From NCBI GenBank assembly GCA_914767715.1, contig OU612065.1, positions 14,074,001 through 14,138,000 on the forward strand: a stretch of DNA of 64,000 bases, given 5' to 3'. Below are positions 13,301 through 26,671 of this stretch, piece after piece. The stretch comes from Membranipora membranacea. Its lineage: Eukaryota; Bryozoa; Gymnolaemata; Cheilostomatida; Membraniporidae. Each line of letters starts with the position of its first letter. Position 1 is the stretch's first letter. A program made the translations under genes and the position numbers. The notes under the pieces were generated by a model. The model searched no databases, had not been told where the DNA came from, and worked only from the letters and a program-made list of their open reading frames with translations.

Positions 13301-15387
13301 GAGTCAGTAGATGGCTCTGATGCTGATGAGTCAGTCGCTGATGTTGATGATGTTGATGATGGAGCTGATGTCTCTGATGGAGTTGATGCCTATGGAGGAC
13401 AAGACGGAGGTGAATCTACTGGTGATGACCCAGTAGAGGGTTCTGATGATGATGTTTCAGTAGATGGCTCTGACGCTGATGAGTCAGTCGCTGATGTTGA
13501 TGATGTCTCTGATGGAGTTGATGCCTATGGAGGACAAGACGGAGATGAATCTACTGGTGATGACTCCGTAGAACGCTCTGATGATGATGTTTCAATAGAT
13601 GGCTCTGACGCTGATGAGTCAGTCGCTGATGTTGATGATGTCTCTGATGAAGCTGATGTATCTGATGGAGCTGATGTCTCTGATGGAGTTGATGGCTATG
13701 GAGGACAAGACGGAGATGAATCTACTGGTGATGAATCAGTAGAAGGCTCTGATGATGATGTTTCAGTAGTTGGGTATGATGCTGATGAGTCAGTCGCTGA
13801 TGTTGATGATGTCTCTGATGAAGCTGATGTCTCTGATGGAGCTGATGTCTCTGATGGAGTTGATGGCTATGGAGGACAAGACAGAGATGAATCTACTGGT
13901 GATGACTCAGTAGAAGGCTCTGATGATGATGTTTCAATAGATGGCTCTGACGCTGATGAGTCAGTCGCTGATGTTGATGATGGCTCTGATGGAACTGATG
14001 TCTCTGATGGAGTTGATGGCCATGGAGGACATGACGGAGATGAATCTACTGGTGATTACTCAGTAGAAGGCTCTGATGATGATGTTTCAGTAGATGGCTC
14101 TGACGCTGATGAGTCAGTCGCTGATGTTGATGATGTCTCTGATGGAACTGATGTCTCTGATGGAGCTGATGTCTCTGATGGAGTTGATGGCTACAGAGGA
14201 CAAGGCGGAGATGGATCTACTGGGGATGTTTCAGTAGATAGCTCTGATGCTGATGAGTCAGTCGCTGATGTTGATGATGTCTCTGATGTATCTGATGGTG
14301 TTGATGGCTACGGAGGACTAGGAGGCTCTGATGCTGATGATTCAGTAGGTGGCCCTGATGCTGATGACTCAGAAGATGGCTCTAGTGCTGATGAAGGATC
14401 AGAAGGTGTTGAATCAGAAGATGAATCTAATGCTGATGACTCTGGAGAAGACAGTGCTGGCATAGATGGGTATGGAGACAATGGGGATGATGATTCAGTC
14501 TCAGGTGAACACTCAAGTTATAGATCAGATTCTGATGATGACTCCACAAATCGATCCGATGATGGTGATCATTCTGGCTCAGATGATAGATCAGGCTCTG
14601 TTGATGATTTGGGATCTCAAGATTCAGATAATAACTCGGCCACTGACTCAGGCGCTGATTCTGGCAATGAATCAGATGACAACTCTGCCGCTGAATCTGC
14701 TGCTGACTCTGGCGATGACTCTAACTCAATTGAGATGAACGACAGTAGCCATGAGGGTGACAGCTATGGCAGTGTTGAAGAAAGTGATGGTGGTAGTGAC
14801 AGCGGAGGTAAAGGAGACAGTGGAAGTGAAGGGTCTGATTCAGATTACAGCTCAACAGAACACAAAGACGGAGAGGACAGACATGATGATGGTGTGAAAT
14901 ATGAAAATGGAGGCAGTGATGAAGGTACAGATGGCAATGAAGGACCTGATGAAGGTAAAATATTGAACAGTATGAACGATCAATCATATCCCCTCAGTTA
15001 AACAGCTGAAACTTGTTTTGATGAGAAAAGAGAAGATGTTACCTAACATATATGAGTACATGAGAGTATCAGAGTATTTGATGGAAATAACTGTAAAATT
15101 GGTTTGTGCAGTGACAGTCTTGGCAGGTTATCTTAAATGTATAGTTACTGAGCAAAATTGTTTGATTTTGTTATTTACCCAGTGCTTTCTCTTTTCTAGA
15201 TGATCTTAGCAGAGTCCTGTCTAAGTTTGGCGTACAATTAGAGGGAAAAGCTGATTCAGAGCTTAAGAAAATACTGAGTGATGCTGGAGTAGGCAGCCTT
15301 GCAGATTTATATGGTAGCTCAGCATCCTCTCTCAGCGGATTATTCTCAATGATTGTGGTCTCTCTTGCAGCAAGATTCATGCTGTAG
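10355..15387 (+). CDS. very large Asp-rich secreted, predicted GPI-anchored protein B (3 exons)
   Basis: Exons 10355-11495, 12228-14954 and 15200-15387 give 1352 codons including stop, both introns phase 1. The second exon may start 6 nt later, because there are two tandem AG acceptors. The signal peptide is MKLTILALFALLALTAAAPYG. Exon 1 encodes Asp/Ala/Val/Gly repeats of about 12 residues (core DVADTDDGAVDE). Exon 2 encodes about 11 copies of a Ser/Asp/Gly unit of about 51 residues (cores GYGGQDGDESTGD and SDADESVADV), then a Ser/Asp-rich region. Exon 3 encodes the shared C-terminal module (LSKFGVQLEG, LKKILSDAGV, YGSSASS) and the hydrophobic tail FSMIVVSLAARFML. The body has almost no Cys or aromatic residues apart from Tyr in GYGG. 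The polyanionic, repetitive make-up is typical of Ca-binding or mineral-matrix proteins, but that role is inference. Its closest relative is gene C. Confidence 0.85.
10750..11370 (+). repeat. 36-nt coding repeat array in exon 1 of gene B
   Basis: A tandem array of units of about 36 nt encoding variants of DVADTDDGAVDE, with occasional GYNNY-type inserts. Neighbouring units are nearly identical at the DNA level, so the array is likely length-polymorphic. The other two frames are also open over long stretches because of the repeat, giving spurious Leu/Met-rich and Ser-rich ORFs. Confidence 0.8.
12601..14330 (+). repeat. about 153-bp coding repeat array in exon 2 of gene B
   Basis: About 11 tandem units of roughly 153 bp (51 codons), each starting near GGAGGACAAGACGGAGATGA. 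Adjacent units near 12900-13260 are almost identical, pointing to recent unequal exchange. Unit lengths vary by blocks encoding DVSDGA or DGSDADES. Assembly collapse here is a risk. Confidence 0.82.
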
Positions 15388-15979
15388 ACAACTTCTTTTT
15401 TGAGCCTTGAATCCTTTTTTTCGCAGCAAAATTGATATTATCAATTGAGCACAAGGAGTTGACATTTCTGCCTTATTTATGAAAGACATTTGGTGCATGA
15501 CAAATTTTCCACAAAGTCAATCAGGAAGATTTTGATAACATATGTAATATCTTTCATTTAAATTGGAATCATTTATGTGATCTTCTACTGTATCAAGCTT
15601 TTAATTTTGCATGCAGCCTTTTCAATGCATTTATGATGTATATTTCTGTACATGCATAATATTGTGTAGATACAATCATATGGTACTAATTATTTGGTTT
15701 GACTTTCATGTTCGGCGTTAATCTTTTCACTTTTTTTACTTTTCAAATCTAGAATTATAAATCATTCCAAGATTTGAAGATTCATGATGAAGGCTTCAAA
15801 GTTTCCGGAATCATTTTTCGTATACTTTTCATTCATTATTAACAAAAATATGTAAATATTGAAAATATTGTTGAGATGTAATAGATGATAATCTATCTAA
15901 TAATGTCACAGCTGTTAGCGTATAAGAAGCCCTTATCAACATGGGTTATAGAATACATCAGTCATCGACAATTTCGCAT

Positions 15980-16260
15980 CTAATTGGCTGTTGTCCTGTT
16001 CGGGTGGCTGTTCTGCAGGCTTCCCAACTCAATCAGTGAGTGCCATCGTACTCTATGGTAAACGTCACTCCTGTCTTGAGGTCAGATTTGATGGTGTTCC
16101 TCCACTTCTGCTTTGGCCTCCCTCATTTTCTTCTTCCAGCAATCTTGAGATCAGCTATCTTTCTAAGTTTGGTTTCACATTTGCTTCGTACAAGATAAAT
16201 GGTGCTACCAGTTGCCTCCAACATCTCAATATTCCTTCACCATCACAAGTCTGACAGCAT
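15980..16260 (-). mobile_element. decayed retroposon-like coding fragment
   Basis: Read on the - strand, one frame gives DLKIAGRRK, a stop, then GRPKQKWRNTIKSDLKTGV. The GRPKxxW pattern resembles the end of many non-LTR retrotransposon polyproteins in invertebrates. The in-frame stop and short length mark it as a relic. The assignment rests on this motif alone. Confidence 0.4.
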
Positions 16261-18554
16261 TTCTGGTTTCTGATTTTTATTTTATATACTTACATAACAG
16301 AAGAATTCAAGTGCCTAATGTTGTTTTGTGGGGTAGGTTGCATCTCATCAGAATGGGTGAAAATAAATGCAAGCACAAACATGTTATAAATGTCAAGGTA
16401 ACAAAAACTACTGAGACATTTTTCGATCTGCTTATCCAACTTATGACGCACTCTTGTTGTTAGTATGAAAAACATGCAAAGGACTCCCTCACTAGTTTTC
16501 AAGTTAAAAAAAGGTTATTTATTCACTTTATTGATGTTATGGCTTTCCATAATTATAACTTGGACCGTCTCTCTATTCTCGATTGTCGAATATTGCCACA
16601 TGTGACTTTGACCGACATAAACTCACCTTCACGATGACATCGGCATCGGGTCGTCTCTACTTTTGGAAGAAACTTAATTTCAACTTCAACCAAACAAAAC
16701 AATCCCGGAGAGTATAACACTCGTGCATATGCAAATGTAATATTGAAATTATATGACAAGGCAATCCATCCATCAAATCATGTTTGCTTATTGTATATGC
16801 TGTGAGGCTGTCTGGGTGGGTGGGCTACAACTGTGATGCCAAGGTGGTTATGGTAATTCAGGTCAGAGCAAAGTATTTGTCCAAATTTTCACCTTTGGAA
16901 ACAGGATGTTGACCAGTTTTTGCTAGTACCATGGTAAGGTAATGAGATTATTATTCCATGAAGCATGACAGCCTGATTTTGGTGGTTGGTTTAGGTGGTA
17001 ACGAGATGTTTCCAAAATCGATGGTCTTTACTTGAAAGCTATCTAAAGAGTCACACTTTTTTTGGTATTTGTATAAAAATTCACCCCAGTTTTCTCTCAT
17101 TGACTCAATGTCCTTTTTACTTCAATCCATCTGGCTACGTCCTTTCTCCAAGGACAGCATGTTCAGTTTTACAAACCTATCTTGCTCCGATCTTGTCAGA
17201 AATTGTAACAAACAAATGGATTTGGAAACAAAAATACACAAACAATGCTAAGGAGAATTCCTCTAATATATCACAGTCTGATATAGAGTGTGACACCACC
17301 TATCTTTGAGGCATAAGTGGTAAATAAACACTTCATATGCAATTCTGCATTATGAACAGTGAAATTGATTACAAATAGGCCCGTAGATCTAGTTGCTAGA
17401 ATGCTTAATAAAGTGGCCTTAACACTATAATTGAAAAGTCAAATTCAGAATTAGCTCATTTATGACCTACAGCACTCGACCAAATGTGATCTTAAATGAT
17501 GTTCGCCTCCCTTATCATTTTCTTCTGAACTACGGCCCTGACAATAGAAATTAAAAACTATATAATAAAGCTAGGAATAAGAGAAATCTCAAAAAACTGT
17601 CGATGTGAGATATTTAGAATAAGCTTAATTTTTTATTTTTACCTTCAGACCCTCAGCAATCCTATGACATCTTTGACATTGTCTTTGTCTTTGGTTTAAA
17701 TTTAGTTTGAAATAATGAGCCCGGAACAATGCGCACACTTTTTGCTTTGTCAGCTTTGGTCATATTATGACTTTTTATCAGGGGGAAAAATTTTGATCGT
17801 CTTATAGCATAATAATCTGTAATGATGGTATGTTAAGTAACTGAAATTCAAAATGTCTTTACATCCTGTGATGCTTTTAATATGTAATAATTTTTACAAC
17901 TATGATGGAACTTGGCTGGATATCTGGATCAATTATTCTTTCAAAGTAAAAAACAAGCATTCAGTGTCCATGCTTTCTCATGTAGTAATAATGTTCCTCC
18001 CAAGCAGCTCATCATGCTTTGCATAGATATTGTTGCTGGATGAGGTATGGCCAATCAGAGCAAAGAAATTGGCCAGGTGGCATACTGCTGTTGCTGACGT
18101 ACTGTTATGAGTGACGTCATGCCTCATACTTTCAAATATTCAAACAGAAGGCAGCAGTTATTCGCTTTACTCACAAAGAGAACGATGAGAATAGAAGAAA
18201 GGCTAGCTGAAGTGGCAAGCATGCTTTCTACACTATCCTGTTAGGAAATGCTATTACAGAAGCTTGCTTCAATGCCGTAGTGTTGTGGATGAGGTGAGTT
18301 GTGAGTGGTGAGTCCTCATTCAAAGACTTTCAATATCAATATATCAATTTCTTGGAGATGCCAGCACGCCATGCAATTGGATAGACTTTGTGGTAATGGA
18401 TACACTGAACAGAGTAAGAAACAGCTAAGGCGTTAGAAGCAGACCCCATTACCTCATGTGTTTAAACAATGTCTGTAACACTAAGTAATTCAGATCGCAC
18501 TGCAACAGCAATCAGTGAAGAACACCAAAATATGGATTTGCATTCATCCATAGA

Positions 18555-18928
18555 CCAAGGTTTCAAACAACTTCTCATTGATGGCCATTGATTAATAGCA
18601 GATTGCACCTTCTGCATGGGAAAAAAGACCAAATATAATTTGGATGATTATTCAGCCAGAATTCCTGTGAAACATTTCTTCCATCAGGTACTCAAACTCA
18701 GCTAAAAGAGAATACCACATAGCAGTTTCCTGTTCCTGTTATTATTTAGCCTGTGCTCTATAATTATTACAGCAAAGTCTTGGAACCTCCCCTAAACTGA
18801 AGTGTTACCCAGCTTAGAGTCAGCAATTACTTTGAGTTTTGCATCGCGTAATGCACAAAGCTGATGCTCCCCAGCACATTATTAGCTACCCATTAATGCA
18901 TTGCTGCGAAACCTTGGTTGCCCTTTAA
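18555..18928 (+). mobile_element. TTAA-flanked MITE, copy 2 (5' end truncated)
   Basis: Same orientation as copy 1. The right end is intact (GGTTGCCCTTTAA), but the left end starts at CCAAGGTTTC and lacks the first AAAGGGCAA. Otherwise it is nearly identical to copies 1 and 3. Confidence 0.85.
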
Positions 18929-21827
18929 TAATAAATTTATGAATAGGTACTTTCAGGAAATACCATAATGATCTGACATTGGCTCTCACCCCAACTCAAC
19001 CAATCACAGCCAATACATTGGCAGGCCTTCATATTTCAATAAATTCTATATATATAAGATGCTGTCATTATTGTTCTATATTTTAAAACTAGCCATTTAA
19101 AAAATGATCATATTCTTAAGATATTTTTTTGCAGGTTCTGAGGAAACGAATATTCACACCTATCTCCGCTCTGTCCTGTTCGGGTATCGGGTGTCCGTCG
19201 GAGGCCTAGCCTGAGGAACGTATATGATGGTATTAAAAAGAAATGATTTCAAAGAACTGAATCTACTCATTAATGGATTTCTACTTGTATATTTTTTCTG
19301 CACCCTAAAAACACCCTCATCACACCTGGCGCCGAGTCGTGCATGTTTTAGGGCTATAGTAGCTTTTATCTTCACACACAAAACACAATGCTGTTTGACA
19401 TCCAAAGCTATATCACTCGCTCACAGCATCAAGATTGGAACCGCCTCTTTATGGATTTCTGCATATCACAATGTTGTTCAAGTGCGCTTAGTATCCAAGA
19501 CTTATCCGAAGGTTTTCTACACTAAATATTGTACCGATAAAAAACAAAAGAAATCAGAGAAGAAAAAGGCAACTGCGTTCATAATCATAGACATAATAAA
19601 CATTTATCAGCTCATTTTATGAACTTTTCGTACATATTTTCTCTTGCACAAACCACGATGTTGTTGTCGCTCCTCAGCATCTAAAGCATACGCCAATGTT
19701 TCAATGTTCAGGTCGTATAGGTCGGCACCAAACAGAACATTGATGCAAAACCATGTCCGTATTTACAAACAGACAAAAATTTGATCAAAGAGTCAGTCTT
19801 AGTCTTAGTCAGTTTTAGAAAGAATATTGTTAGTTCCTTTTGTGCAAGTTTTATTCACCATTAGTGACCTCTGAACAACTCCATCTGCCGCCTCTGCTCT
19901 ACTGCGGCTGTTATCTGCACGGGTTTCACCTTCATATGTATCCTTACTCCTCGTCTTGCACCTCCTCAATGAGATAGTAAAGTACATTCTCGCTGTCAAC
20001 GTGGATATGATCATACAATCATCAAACTACATGAGAGGACATGGTTGCATAGAAGAAGATTTAATAAAGGTGACAGGTCTTGGTACTGTGACCTTGCTGG
20101 TTGCCATTTTCACAAACAGATATTGAATGCTGGGTTGTGGTACCGACAGCATCAGAAAGTCTCTCCTGTACCGTAACTGCGCCAAACAGATTATCATTTA
20201 AGAAACATAACTAGAATAACGCACAAGCATAAAGATGTTAAAACGAGCAATTATCCGCGATTTATTCAACATTCATCGCTAGTTGATTGACAGATATAGA
20301 TCAGACGACTGAATTGTATGGTTGCTGTTTTCTGACATCGACGACTGTTGGCTGGTTCTTTTTTCAATAACAGATACCCACAAACCTTCGATAATTGTTG
20401 TGCACAATAATGTATCATGTATTGCATCTGTATAGTTGTCATCAACACCATCCTTTGGAATATTATTAAATATTTGATCATCATTAGCACTATTAGATTA
20501 TGATAATGAATTGAATTAATAATAAATACTGTACTTTAATTTGAAACAAAAGGAGAACAATTTTTGAGCATGTTTTAATGATTGTACCATATCATTTGGT
20601 CATAATAATTTTTTTTATGTGAAATTGATAATATAATTTGTGTTTTTTATGTAGTAATAAAGGATTATAATTTAATACCCGCCTTTAACTAATTTTTGTA
20701 TATATTAATGATGTCGGACATTATGTAAATATCCTTTTCTCGGCTTTGTTGTAATATTTTTTCAATCAAAACTTTGGGGTTCAATGATAACACCTCTATG
20801 ACCCAGGTATATCTCACTTCCCTTTCTTTCTTTGGCAAGTTATGGTAAACATCCTACCAAGGATAAAATTGTCTGCCAAATGAAATAAGTGTATAATAAC
20901 AATAATGATGGCATTTGGTATTGATCCCTGGTGACAATTCTCCTAAGAGTGATCTTATCTTACTTTCAGTGGTTCTCAGTGAGGTGGCTGTGTTCATTTA
21001 TAGTTTCAATTATTCTAAAACAGTTTTAGAGCCAAGTAAAATAGGCCCATAGCTCCAGTTATGCTTTATAATGCTAAATTTAGTGCCCTAAAAACACTGT
21101 AAATGAATAATCCAAGTAACAATCAGCTCATTTGAGACTTTTTTCTTATATATAAACCTGCTTTGAGGTCCGAATCTTTGCCCAAGACCCCACAGGAGGA
21201 GCTAACATCACCCCACCTAGTGTGACATGGCGCCCTAGAAGATTTTTGACTCCTCTTCCTTCTAAACAACGACACTGTAACAGTACTCTATTTTTTCTCA
21301 TCGTGATTGGTGACTTAGCATGACCTAACTTGACATATCAGCTATCTTTTATATTGTATTTGTTATCAGGTCTTATAGTCAATCTCACAATTCAAATTTC
21401 TCAAATATTTTACACTGGGTCACAGTGACCTCTGAAAGTACAGTTTTCAAATCGGGCCCTCTAGGTAAGATTATTGAGGTAAATGGTTTGGCAGCTCATC
21501 ATATATAGGACACTTGGAACCAACTAGAGAAACAATGTTTTTGTAAAACTTCATTTTTAGGCCTCATGTCTTTAAGTCAAAGATTTTTGCAATAGCGATA
21601 AGTTTATTTCTGACCTCTCATGCGATGCGACGCTTTTGCCATAGGAGAGTTAGTTCGGAAATATTTCTACTCAATGCTCAACAACATACCAAAAAAAAGC
21701 GAACCATTGTTGTACATAACTAGACATCAAATACAACAGAGATTTTCATCACACTTCTGCATAGGGCAATTTACTGCTTCGCTTTGTCCATTGCTGCCTA
21801 TATGTTTCAGTCCAATTTCGTTAATGA

Positions 21828-22212
21828 TTAAAGGGCAACCAAGGTTTCAAACAACTTCTCATTGATGGCCATTGATTAATAGCAGATTGCACCTTCTGCA
21901 TGGGGAAAAAGACATAATATAATTCGGATGATTATTCAGCCAGAATTCTTGTGAAACATTTCTTCCATCAGGTACTCAAACTCAGCTAAAAGAGAATACC
22001 ACATAGCAGTTTCCTGTTCCTGTGATTATTTAGCCTGTGCTCTATAATTATTACAGCAAAGTCTTGGAACCTCCCCTAAACTGAAGTGTTACCCAGCTTA
22101 GAGTCAGCAACTACTTTGAGTTTTGCGTCGCGTAATGCACAAAGCTGATGCTGCCCAGCACATTATTTGCTACCCATTAATGCATTGCTGCGAAACCTTG
22201 GTTGCCCTTTAA
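21828..22212 (+). mobile_element. TTAA-flanked MITE, copy 3
   Basis: A full-length 385-bp copy with TTAA at both ends and intact inverted termini, in the same orientation as copy 1. Confidence 0.88.
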
Positions 22213-22427
22213 CGAGATTGAATCTCAGTCAGACCGCTACCTACCTGTCATGGAATGAATTCTTGAGGTGGGCCAGGTAGTTCCTGAGAAACAGCAGAAG
22301 TGGCGATATATGACGAATAAGATATGATGTCACAAACTTGTTGCAGTTATTTATTTTGCTCAACACCTGGCTTTATTGGAATAGAACTTCAGAAACAAGA
22401 ACAGAGAAATCCTTTAGGCCTCAGTTA

Positions 22428-22775
22428 TTAAAGGGCAACCAAAGTTTCGCAGCTATGCATAAATGGGCAGTAAAGAATTTGATAGGCAGCATTAGCTTTG
22501 TGCATGACGCAGCGCAAAACTCTATGTAGTTGCTGACTCTAAGTTGGGTAAAACTTCAGTTTAGGGGAGGTTCCAAGACATTGCTGGAAGAATGATAGAG
22601 CACAGGCTAAATAATAACAGGAACAGCTGGGTTAGAGTAGCTGATGGATGTAATGTTTCACAAGAATTCTGGCTGAATAATCGTCCGAATTATTTTTTTT
22701 ACTTTTTCCCTATGCAGAAGGTACAATCTGCTATTTATCAATGAGAAGTTGTTTGAAACCCTGGTTGCCCTTTAA
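22428..22775 (-). mobile_element. TTAA-flanked MITE, copy 4 (diverged, inverted)
   Basis: Lies only 215 bp from copy 3, in the opposite orientation, with TTAA at both ends. It is shorter (348 bp) and visibly more diverged than the other copies, so it is probably older. Confidence 0.85.
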
Positions 22776-23137
22776 GGCATGTAAATATCTAGAAGTAAAA
22801 TTGAATGAAATGTTTTAAATCTGATCATCACTCTCTTCCCCTGATCCTGAAAGTCAGAACCCCAAATTTTTCCTAGTGTTTTACATCAAATTGAACAGTA
22901 CTACAATTCTTCTGAATAAAAATACACATAATGAGGTTAACTGGTAAAAAAACTTGAGATATTAGCATGACAAATATTTTTTTAAGATCCCATCTGGAAT
23001 TATTAATACAGATATTTTGATCAAGCCCTAGGTGTGCCGCATTAGTAATGCAACTCTACACCAGCCCATAAAACGTTACTCACCACAAACTGAGAGGTAT
23101 GTCTAAAATTATGACGTTAACTTGGCAAAAATTGAAG

Positions 23138-23166
23138 CACACCCAACTGAAAGATAAATATAAAAC
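23138..23166 (+). promoter_or_regulatory. core promoter of acidic gene C
   Basis: CACACCC at 23138-23144 and a TATA box TATAAAAC at 23159-23166, 59 nt before the ATG at 23218. The arrangement and spacing match genes B and D. Confidence 0.65.
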
Positions 23167-23217
23167 AGGAACACTGCCAGATATTATCAGAAATATATCC
23201 GCTGCAGGCAGGTCAGG

Positions 23218-25157
23218 ATGAAGCTCACAATTCTAGCTCTTTTTGCTCTCTTGACAATCACTTCAGCAGCCCCATATGGATTCACTGAGGAAGCTGGTGA
23301 TGTTGCTGCACCACCAGTAGCTGGAGGGACACAGTCAGGTAGCGCAGGCTCTGCTGGAGAAAATGGAAACAAAGTTGATGAAGTTGCAGATGCTGCTGAG
23401 GGTAAAGGTGTCGAAGAAGATGTGACAGATGATATTGATACAAAAAGTGATGCTGATGCTGACAGTCTTGATTATGGTGTTGCTGATGGCAACGGTACGG
23501 CTGAAGATGATGACGTGATCGATGATGATGCTGGTGTTGATGCCACTGGTGGTGCCAACGGTGATGCTGTTAATACTTTTGCCAATAATACTGCTGCCGG
23601 TAGTGCTGATGACGCCAGCGGAGACAATGGTGCCAGCAGTGATGATATTGGAAATAAAGGTGAGAATTATATAAGAAATTATGAGTCAATCTGAGAAATA
23701 TTTGTTGTGATTTGTCAAAAGCTGTTTAACTCTTCCTATTTTGTTTTCACTAAAATTTACTTTTCATCAAATTATTAACATAGCAGTTTCGCTTCCATTA
23801 ATCGCTATTCTTTATGCCCATGGCGGTCCATGTACAGGTTTTGGCAAGCATATACTATTGACTATGAAAACTATTGACACAATTCAATATCGTTACAGTT
23901 GAGGGCGGCGATCAGTCAGATGGATCAAATGGCAAAAATTTAGGGCATGGTGGATCAGCTGGTGATTCGGATAACAAATTAACTGGTGATGATTCCATTA
24001 CTGATGTGCCTGATGGTGTCGATGACAAAGGTGATGATGGAGATGACTTTCAGAAAGACTCTGATGATGGTAACGGAGGCCAAGCAGGAGATGGATCAGA
24101 CAGTGATGTCTCTGGGAATGATGGAATCAACGGAACTGATGGCAGTGATGGCTATGAAGGTCAAGTAGGATACACTCCAGATGCTGACGACTCTGGCAAT
24201 GACAGCTCTGGCAATGACAGCTCCGACAGTGATGACTTTGGTGACGATGAGTCTAATGGCAATAATTCCTTGGATGATTCTGAAGAGGGAACTGAGGTTG
24301 GTGATGGTTATGGAGATCTCGATTCTGTAGACTCTGTGGATGGATCTGAATTGAAGGATGGATCTTACTTGGGAGACAGCTCTGCCGTGGGAGATGATTT
24401 CGATTCAGGAGAAGGATCAGAAACAGCAGATTACTCTGAGCCAGAGGATGGCTCTGTCTCAGGAGAGCATTCTGAGTCAGAACATGGACCAGACTCAGGG
24501 GAAGACTCTGTCTCAGGAGACCAGTCCGATTCAGGAGATGACTCTGTTAGCTATGAAAGTGATTCAGGAGATGACTCAAATGATGATTCCCACAATTCAA
24601 ACGAGGATAGTGATAGCAGCGATGGCAGTGAAAGTGGGGATGATAGTAGCGCCAATGAGAGCAACAGCGGAAGCAGCCAAGGTAGTGAAGATGGTGACAG
24701 TGATAGCGATGATAGTGATGATGACAGTGATGTTAGCAGCCATGATTCAAGTGGCAGTGATGGTGACAGCGACAGCAATGTCAGTGATTGTGATAACCAA
24801 AGTGACAGTGAAAACGATGGTGACAGTGGCAGCAATAGCGGAAGCCATGACAGCAGCAGAAGTGATAGTGGCAGCTCCAGTGAGGGGTCCAATTCTGATG
24901 ACAGCTCTGCAGAAAATGATGATAGTGTCGGTGAAGACGTTGAAGTGGGTGCTGCCAGAGAATATGGGGATGGTTTAAACAGTATTTTGTCTAAGTTTGG
25001 CCTCAAATTTGAGGGAACAGGCGAGAAAGAGCTACAAAAAATACTGAATGACGCTGGAGTTGCAAGCCTCACTGATCTGTATGGTAGCTCTGCATCCTCA
25101 GTTAGCGGATTTTTCTCACTCATTTGTGTTGCTCTGGCAGCAACATTTATGCTTTAG
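23218..25157 (+). CDS. Asp/Ser-rich secreted, predicted GPI-anchored protein C (2 exons)
   Basis: Exons 23218-23659 and 23899-25157 are joined by one phase-1 intron, giving 566 residues. The signal peptide MKLTILALFALLTITSAAPYG is almost the same as in gene B. Exon 1 is Asp/Ala/Gly-rich. Exon 2 begins Gly/Asp-rich, then turns into a Ser/Asp/Glu region (for example SGDDSNDDSHNSNEDSDSSD) resembling phosphophoryn-type sequences with many acidic-kinase sites. The C-terminus carries the shared module (LSKFGLKFEG, LQKILNDAGV, LYGSSASS) and the tail FFSLICVALAATFML, consistent with GPI attachment near SSASS. Unlike genes B and D, the acidic region and the C-terminal module lie in one exon, so an intron was lost here or gained in the others. 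The function is unknown; Ca binding is inferred from composition. Confidence 0.85.
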
Positions 25158-25550
25158 ACGGCACAACAATTTGTTTACCCTTAATTTTATCATTTTTGTC
25201 ACACTCGTATCTTAGATAAGCAGAGGCTGAATTGAACGGACAGATCTTTCACCCTGTCAAGCCATATGGGTTGCCTCTGTCGGTCACAAGGACCAGTATT
25301 ATTGATAAGTTATCTTATTGATAGATTTTCAAGAAAAGTCACCCGGATATGCAATCACATTGATAATTATATCAGCTCTAATCAATTCACGACATCATTA
25401 GTTGACATTATATTGTATTGTTATATTCCATCTTCATTTAGAATTGTTACAGTATTGTCTACTAACAGTTGTTTCATACCATGTAATGGTTTCATTCCAA
25501 CAGTATTTCTTCAAATTGAAACCTGACTAGTTTTTTTTCAAATTACATAC

Positions 25551-25556
25551 AATAAA
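25551..25556 (+). terminator. candidate polyadenylation signal, gene C
   Basis: AATAAA about 395 nt after the stop codon of gene C. Position is the only evidence. Confidence 0.35.
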
Positions 25557-26671
25557 TTGTATCAGTAAAGTATTAAATCAAACTGTATATATAAATATGT
25601 ATCCTCAATGCACTCAATGCATTGTCTGTCGGGGCTGTTGAAAATACTGATATTCATATCAGTTTGACACAAACAATCAAACAAGTTGGCGATATACAAT
25701 GTAAAAAGTGCAAGAAATGAATTTAAATATATCATTGTTATGTGTGGCATGAATCACATTGAGTGCCAGCCACATTAGTTTTCCCCCTCATGCGCAAGCA
25801 GAAGACAAATTAAATATTACTATAAAGCGCCTAGTCCTAAATCTAAATTATACCTATATGTATTGAGTTATCCAGTAATAGTATTCGGGTTGAGTTGAGA
25901 GGTTACAAGAGCCATTTGGGGAACTCGCCATACTGAGTTTGACATGAGATGTATCAGCAGTATGCACGTATAAACTATTGATGAGAGGGTTAGCGCATTG
26001 CTACATAAATAGATTGAAATTAACTCAAATCATATTATGAAAGAGTAGCAGGGCATTTATCTTGAAAAGAAATACTGAAATTTGGTGGACATGTTCTAAA
26101 TGAGGTGAAATTGCCGATTCAATCATCAATTTTGTATCCAACTGTCCAAACAAGTGAAAAACTGAGGGAACTTCCTCACAGTCCTCTAAATCCTAGATAT
26201 TGCAATCATGCACAAGGTTACAAATACGGTTAATTATTCATTTGTCCGAAAGATTCAACACCAACGGATGCTCAATCAAATGACACATGACCCCTTGACC
26301 TGCCTCTAATTTGACTGAGTAATTATGTTATATACTCTAGTAGTCAATGCATAAATCAGGGTAAGAAAGAAAGAAATCTATCTTTTTTCTTTCTTATAAC
26401 TCAAAAAATTATTGGAAAAAGATATGGTGTGCTTCACGCATTTATAACCGAAAGTGACCATCAATGCCGTTGTAATAATTATATTGTTTGGCAGACAAGG
26501 TACTTACCATGCATAAGATATTGTTAATCTGGTGCAGAATTGACAAACAAAACTGTATTTATTTTCAGTGAAAACCATAGACTTAATAAAAAGTCTTTGG
26601 CGAAAACAGAAAATTGTCTAACTGTTTAAAAGCTTTAGAAGGGATGGCGGGTTTCGGATTAATATATATAT

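Larger units (their letters stand above)
15388..23137. other. 7.7-kb gene-free interval with transposon relics
   Basis: It lies between acidic genes B and C. It holds a decayed retroposon-like fragment (about 15980-16260, - strand) and MITE copies 2, 3 and 4. The longest unassigned ORF (19224-19622, 132 codons) has no recognisable domain and a non-coding-like composition. I see no further exon of the acidic family. Confidence 0.5.

Noticed and set aside
19224-19622. 132-codon ORF in the gap between genes B and C
   Set aside because: No recognisable domain, no splice partners and a composition like other non-coding ORFs here.
22338-22529. 63-codon ORF
   Set aside because: Runs into MITE copy 4; no support as a gene.
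24551-25123. 190-codon Leu/Ser-rich ORF on the - strand in gene C
   Set aside because: Antisense of the Ser/Asp codons; no independent evidence.
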